Below are positions 61,989 to 64,000 of a stretch of DNA of 64,000 nucleotides, in pieces. Within the stretch, counting starts at the first letter, position 1, and every line of letters begins with the position of its first letter. A program made the position numbers and the translations under genes. Below the pieces are notes generated by a model. The model searched no databases, had not been told where the DNA came from, and worked only from the letters and a program-made list of their open reading frames with translations. The stretch is from Aquimarina mytili (lineage in GTDB: Bacteria; Bacteroidota; Bacteroidia; Flavobacteriales; Flavobacteriaceae), in contig NZ_JAERQJ010000003.1 of the NCBI RefSeq assembly GCF_016735115.1, forward strand, positions 186,001 through 250,000. The letters run 5' to 3'.

Positions 61989-62161
61989 TTTAATAGTACC
62001 TTAGTAATGTACCAGTAAATATAAAGGTTTTAACAAAAAACCGAGAACTTACTTATGAAGAATTTATGAAAAGAACTTCTTCTTTTTTCTACTACTAATT
62101 ACTACAGTGCTACAAATTCTGGTTTAGCACCAAGCACTGCGTTAACTTATAGGCTAAAAGC

Positions 62162-62208
62162 ATGATTAAATATTTTAATCATAGAAAATTATAGCCGGAT
62201 TAATTTTC
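62162..62208. promoter_or_regulatory. Two inverted repeats upstream of the AraC-type regulator
   Basis: ATGATTAAA/TTTAATCAT (62162-62182, nine perfect pairs) is followed at once by GAAAATTA/TAATTTTC (62184-62208). They end 38 bases before the regulator's ATG and could be an operator for self-regulation. The remaining 258-base gap has no gene. Confidence 0.4.
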
Positions 62209-62246
62209 TTTATGAAAATTCAAATTAATTGCCTTAGTTTTAAATA

Positions 62247-63359
62247 ATGAATTTTTTAGAAACTATCTTCCTATTTTTTGCTTTACAAGCATTCATTTTT
62301 GCGATGTTATTTTTCTTAAAAAGGAAAGGTGATAAAATCGCAAATACACTATTGGGCATCTATATATTATTGTTTAGTTATAACATAATATATAATATTT
62401 TGTATTGGTCAAAACTTTTACAAACTGATCAATTTATACATCTAAGTTTTACAAACAGAATTCCATGGGTTTTATATGGCCCCATTTTATATCTGTACTT
62501 AAGAAGGATAATATATAAAAGTAAATTTAGAGGTATCGACCTGCTTCATTTTATTCCTTTAGTATATGTCTTAATAAATTATTCGCCTTATTTTCTCTTA
62601 TCTACTTATGATAAAATTGAAGTGCTCACCAATAATAGACTTGGGTACTACGCATATTTCTATACACCACATTTTATTAAAGTTATAATTGCTTTAATGT
62701 TATTTTATTGCTCACAACTTTTTCTTTACTTCAAACAAAAGGTCAAAAGTTATAATAATTCGCGATGGTTGAAATGGTTGAGCTATTCATTTTGTGGGTA
62801 TGTAATTTCATTTTCGTCATATTTTATTTTAGTGTACTTGAATGTATTAAGCGAAGGAGCTGATTATTTTATTGGTTTTTCCATGACATTTTTTATTGGA
62901 TTGCTTTCATATTTTGGTTTTTTACAACCCAAAGTTTTTGATGGTCTATCTATGGACAGGGTTCTCCCGTTTAAAAAATATAGAAAAACCGGGCTTAGAA
63001 AAGATCACTCCTTAGAAATAAAGTCGAGATTGATTCATTATATGGAAACAGAAAAACCCTATTTGGATAATGAACTAAGATTAGACTATTTGGCGAAAAA
63101 ACTTAATCTTTCAAGACATCATATGTCTCAAGTAATTAATGAGCATTTTGATCTAAGTTTTTTCGATTTTATTAATAAATACAGAATTGATGAAGCGAAA
63201 GAAAAATTGAGCAACACTACTGGTTTGAGTATGTCTGAAATATTATATACATGTGGTTTTAATAATCGAGTATCATTTTACAAAGCCTTCAAGAAATTCA
63301 CTAAAATAACTCCTACTGAATATAAGCAGTTACATCAAAAGAAAAACACACTAGAGTAA
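62247..63359 (+). CDS. Membrane-bound AraC-family transcriptional regulator
   Basis: A 370-residue protein with an N-terminal multi-helix membrane domain (about seven segments in residues 1-225) and a C-terminal AraC DNA-binding domain (about 268-368). The two helix-turn-helix units are seen in LRLDYLAKKLNLSRHHMSQV and MSEILYTCGFNNRVSFYKAF, with the standard FKKFTKITPTEYKQ end. Such membrane AraC regulators are typical of Bacteroidota and presumably sense an extracellular or membrane signal. The target may be the lipoprotein gene that follows in the same direction. Confidence 0.9.
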   Translation: MNFLETIFLFFALQAFIFAMLFFLKRKGDKIANTLLGIYILLFSYNIIYNILYWSKLLQTDQFIHLSFTNRIPWVLYGPILYLYLRRIIYKSKFRGIDLLHFIPLVYVLINYSPYFLLSTYDKIEVLTNNRLGYYAYFYTPHFIKVIIALMLFYCSQLFLYFKQKVKSYNNSRWLKWLSYSFCGYVISFSSYFILVYLNVLSEGADYFIGFSMTFFIGLLSYFGFLQPKVFDGLSMDRVLPFKKYRKTGLRKDHSLEIKSRLIHYMETEKPYLDNELRLDYLAKKLNLSRHHMSQVINEHFDLSFFDFINKYRIDEAKEKLSNTTGLSMSEILYTCGFNNRVSFYKAFKKFTKITPTEYKQLHQKKNTLE

Positions 63360-63558
63360 AACTCAATCCTCTTTTTTCTCTTTGACCTTCATGAATACAA
63401 TTTATGAACCATTTATTGTTTTCATATATAACATAAAAAATATGTAAATCTTTGACGGCAAATATCTTCTGCCTCTAAAGAATAACAAGTTTTAGTTAGA
63501 ATTTATATTCATTTGTTTTTCACAAAACATATCATATTTCTAAAACTTAAAAACAAAC

Positions 63559-64000
63559 ATGATGAGAACTCTTACTACAGTATTATGGATTACTTTGCTC
63601 TTATTTTATTCATGTGGGATAGACGATTATATTCCAAATGATGATGACGCTCCTTCTCCTACTCCAGAAAAATATATATTATCTACACTTACTACACTAC
63701 CTATCGGAACAGGTGGACTTGATGTAGATGTATACGGAAACATATATGCTGCCGATTTTGGGGTTGGTTTAGCCAATATTAACGGTTCTGATATTTTTAA
63801 AATAAACCCAAGAAATGGAGAATCAGAGCTTTTTGCAAATCTTGAACCTACAGGTCTTACCGGAAATCATTTTGATGCTTTGGGTAACTTGTATCAATCA
63901 AACTTTTTATCAAGCAAGGTCTTTAAAATAGATCAAAGTGGAAATGCTCAACTCTTTACTCAAGAAGTAGCACTACCTACGGGTATAACAATAGATAAAT
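63559..64000 (+). CDS. NHL/SMP-30-like repeat lipoprotein (partial, runs off the window)
   Basis: The open frame starting MMRTLTTVLW continues to the window end without a stop (147 codons seen). A lipobox-like YSCG (Cys about residue 19) follows a short hydrophobic segment. Then come repeated GLDVDVYGNIYAADFG, HFDALGNLYQSNFLSSKVFK and ALPTGITIDK, the pattern of NHL/SMP-30 beta-propeller blades. Either of two adjacent ATG codons (63559, 63562) may be the start. Lies 199 bases after the AraC-type gene. Function unknown. Confidence 0.75.
   Translation, partial: MMRTLTTVLWITLLLFYSCGIDDYIPNDDDAPSPTPEKYILSTLTTLPIGTGGLDVDVYGNIYAADFGVGLANINGSDIFKINPRNGESELFANLEPTGLTGNHFDALGNLYQSNFLSSKVFKIDQSGNAQLFTQEVALPTGITIDK

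Overview
The window looks like chromosomal DNA of a marine-type member of the Flavobacteriaceae (phylum Bacteroidota). Supporting signs are the low G+C content, a GldA-like gliding ABC ATPase, several proteins with a type IX secretion (T9SS) C-terminal sorting domain, many Bacteroidota-type lipoproteins, DUF families typical of flavobacteria, and promoter elements of the Bacteroidota type (TAnnTTTG at -7, sometimes with TTG or TTTG near -33). An Aquimarina-like genus would fit, but this is inference. No rRNA, tRNA, CRISPR array, prophage or insertion sequence was recognised.

Layout. 0-5.4 kb: gldA, a PAS histidine kinase with an overlapping response regulator, and two overlapping envelope genes (GIN-domain lipoprotein, PagL-like deacylase). 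5.5-11 kb: a methionine operon on the minus strand, read SAM-I riboswitch, metH N-terminal half, S23 four-helix-bundle gene, metH C-terminal half, metF. The S23 gene is bracketed by an imperfect 30-bp inverted repeat made of heptamers and looks inserted. 11.6-20.2 kb: a complete-looking assimilatory sulfate reduction operon (minus strand): DUF2061, cysH, cysD, cysN, a sulfite reductase fused to a HEPN domain, cobA, precorrin-2 dehydrogenase, an FAD/NAD(P) oxidoreductase and a ferredoxin. 21-27.7 kb: a second methionine operon (minus strand): SAM-I riboswitch with terminator, metY, metX, aspartokinase-homoserine dehydrogenase, osmC, metZ. 27.9-29.3 kb: metK, transcribed divergently behind what looks like a different, SAM-II-like, riboswitch. 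Sulfate to sulfide, aspartate to homoserine, homocysteine to methionine, and methionine to SAM are thus covered within about 24 kb, with SAM feedback predicted at three leaders.

29.5-49.4 kb is a mixed region: two tandem small secreted basic paralogues, DoxX-like and acyltransferase membrane proteins, a deoxynucleoside kinase, waaA, a T9SS-exported lipase-like protein, a DegT-type aminotransferase, an SNF2 helicase, a secreted amidohydrolase, NudK, a divergent GTP cyclohydrolase II, a haloalkane dehalogenase-like hydrolase and fabD. Upstream of fabD lies a 41-bp tandem repeat array.

49.8-59.8 kb is a five-gene surface operon (minus strand): small T9SS protein, OmpA/MotB-like porin, a fibre-like protein with a peptidase-G2-like domain, a 1717-residue Cys/Leu-rich-repeat T9SS protein, and a lipoprotein. 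Its upstream region carries four consecutive perfect inverted repeats. This is the best candidate here for an undescribed surface system. 60-64 kb: a fructosamine-kinase-like protein, a membrane-anchored DHFR fusion, a membrane-bound AraC regulator and a truncated NHL-type lipoprotein gene running off the end.
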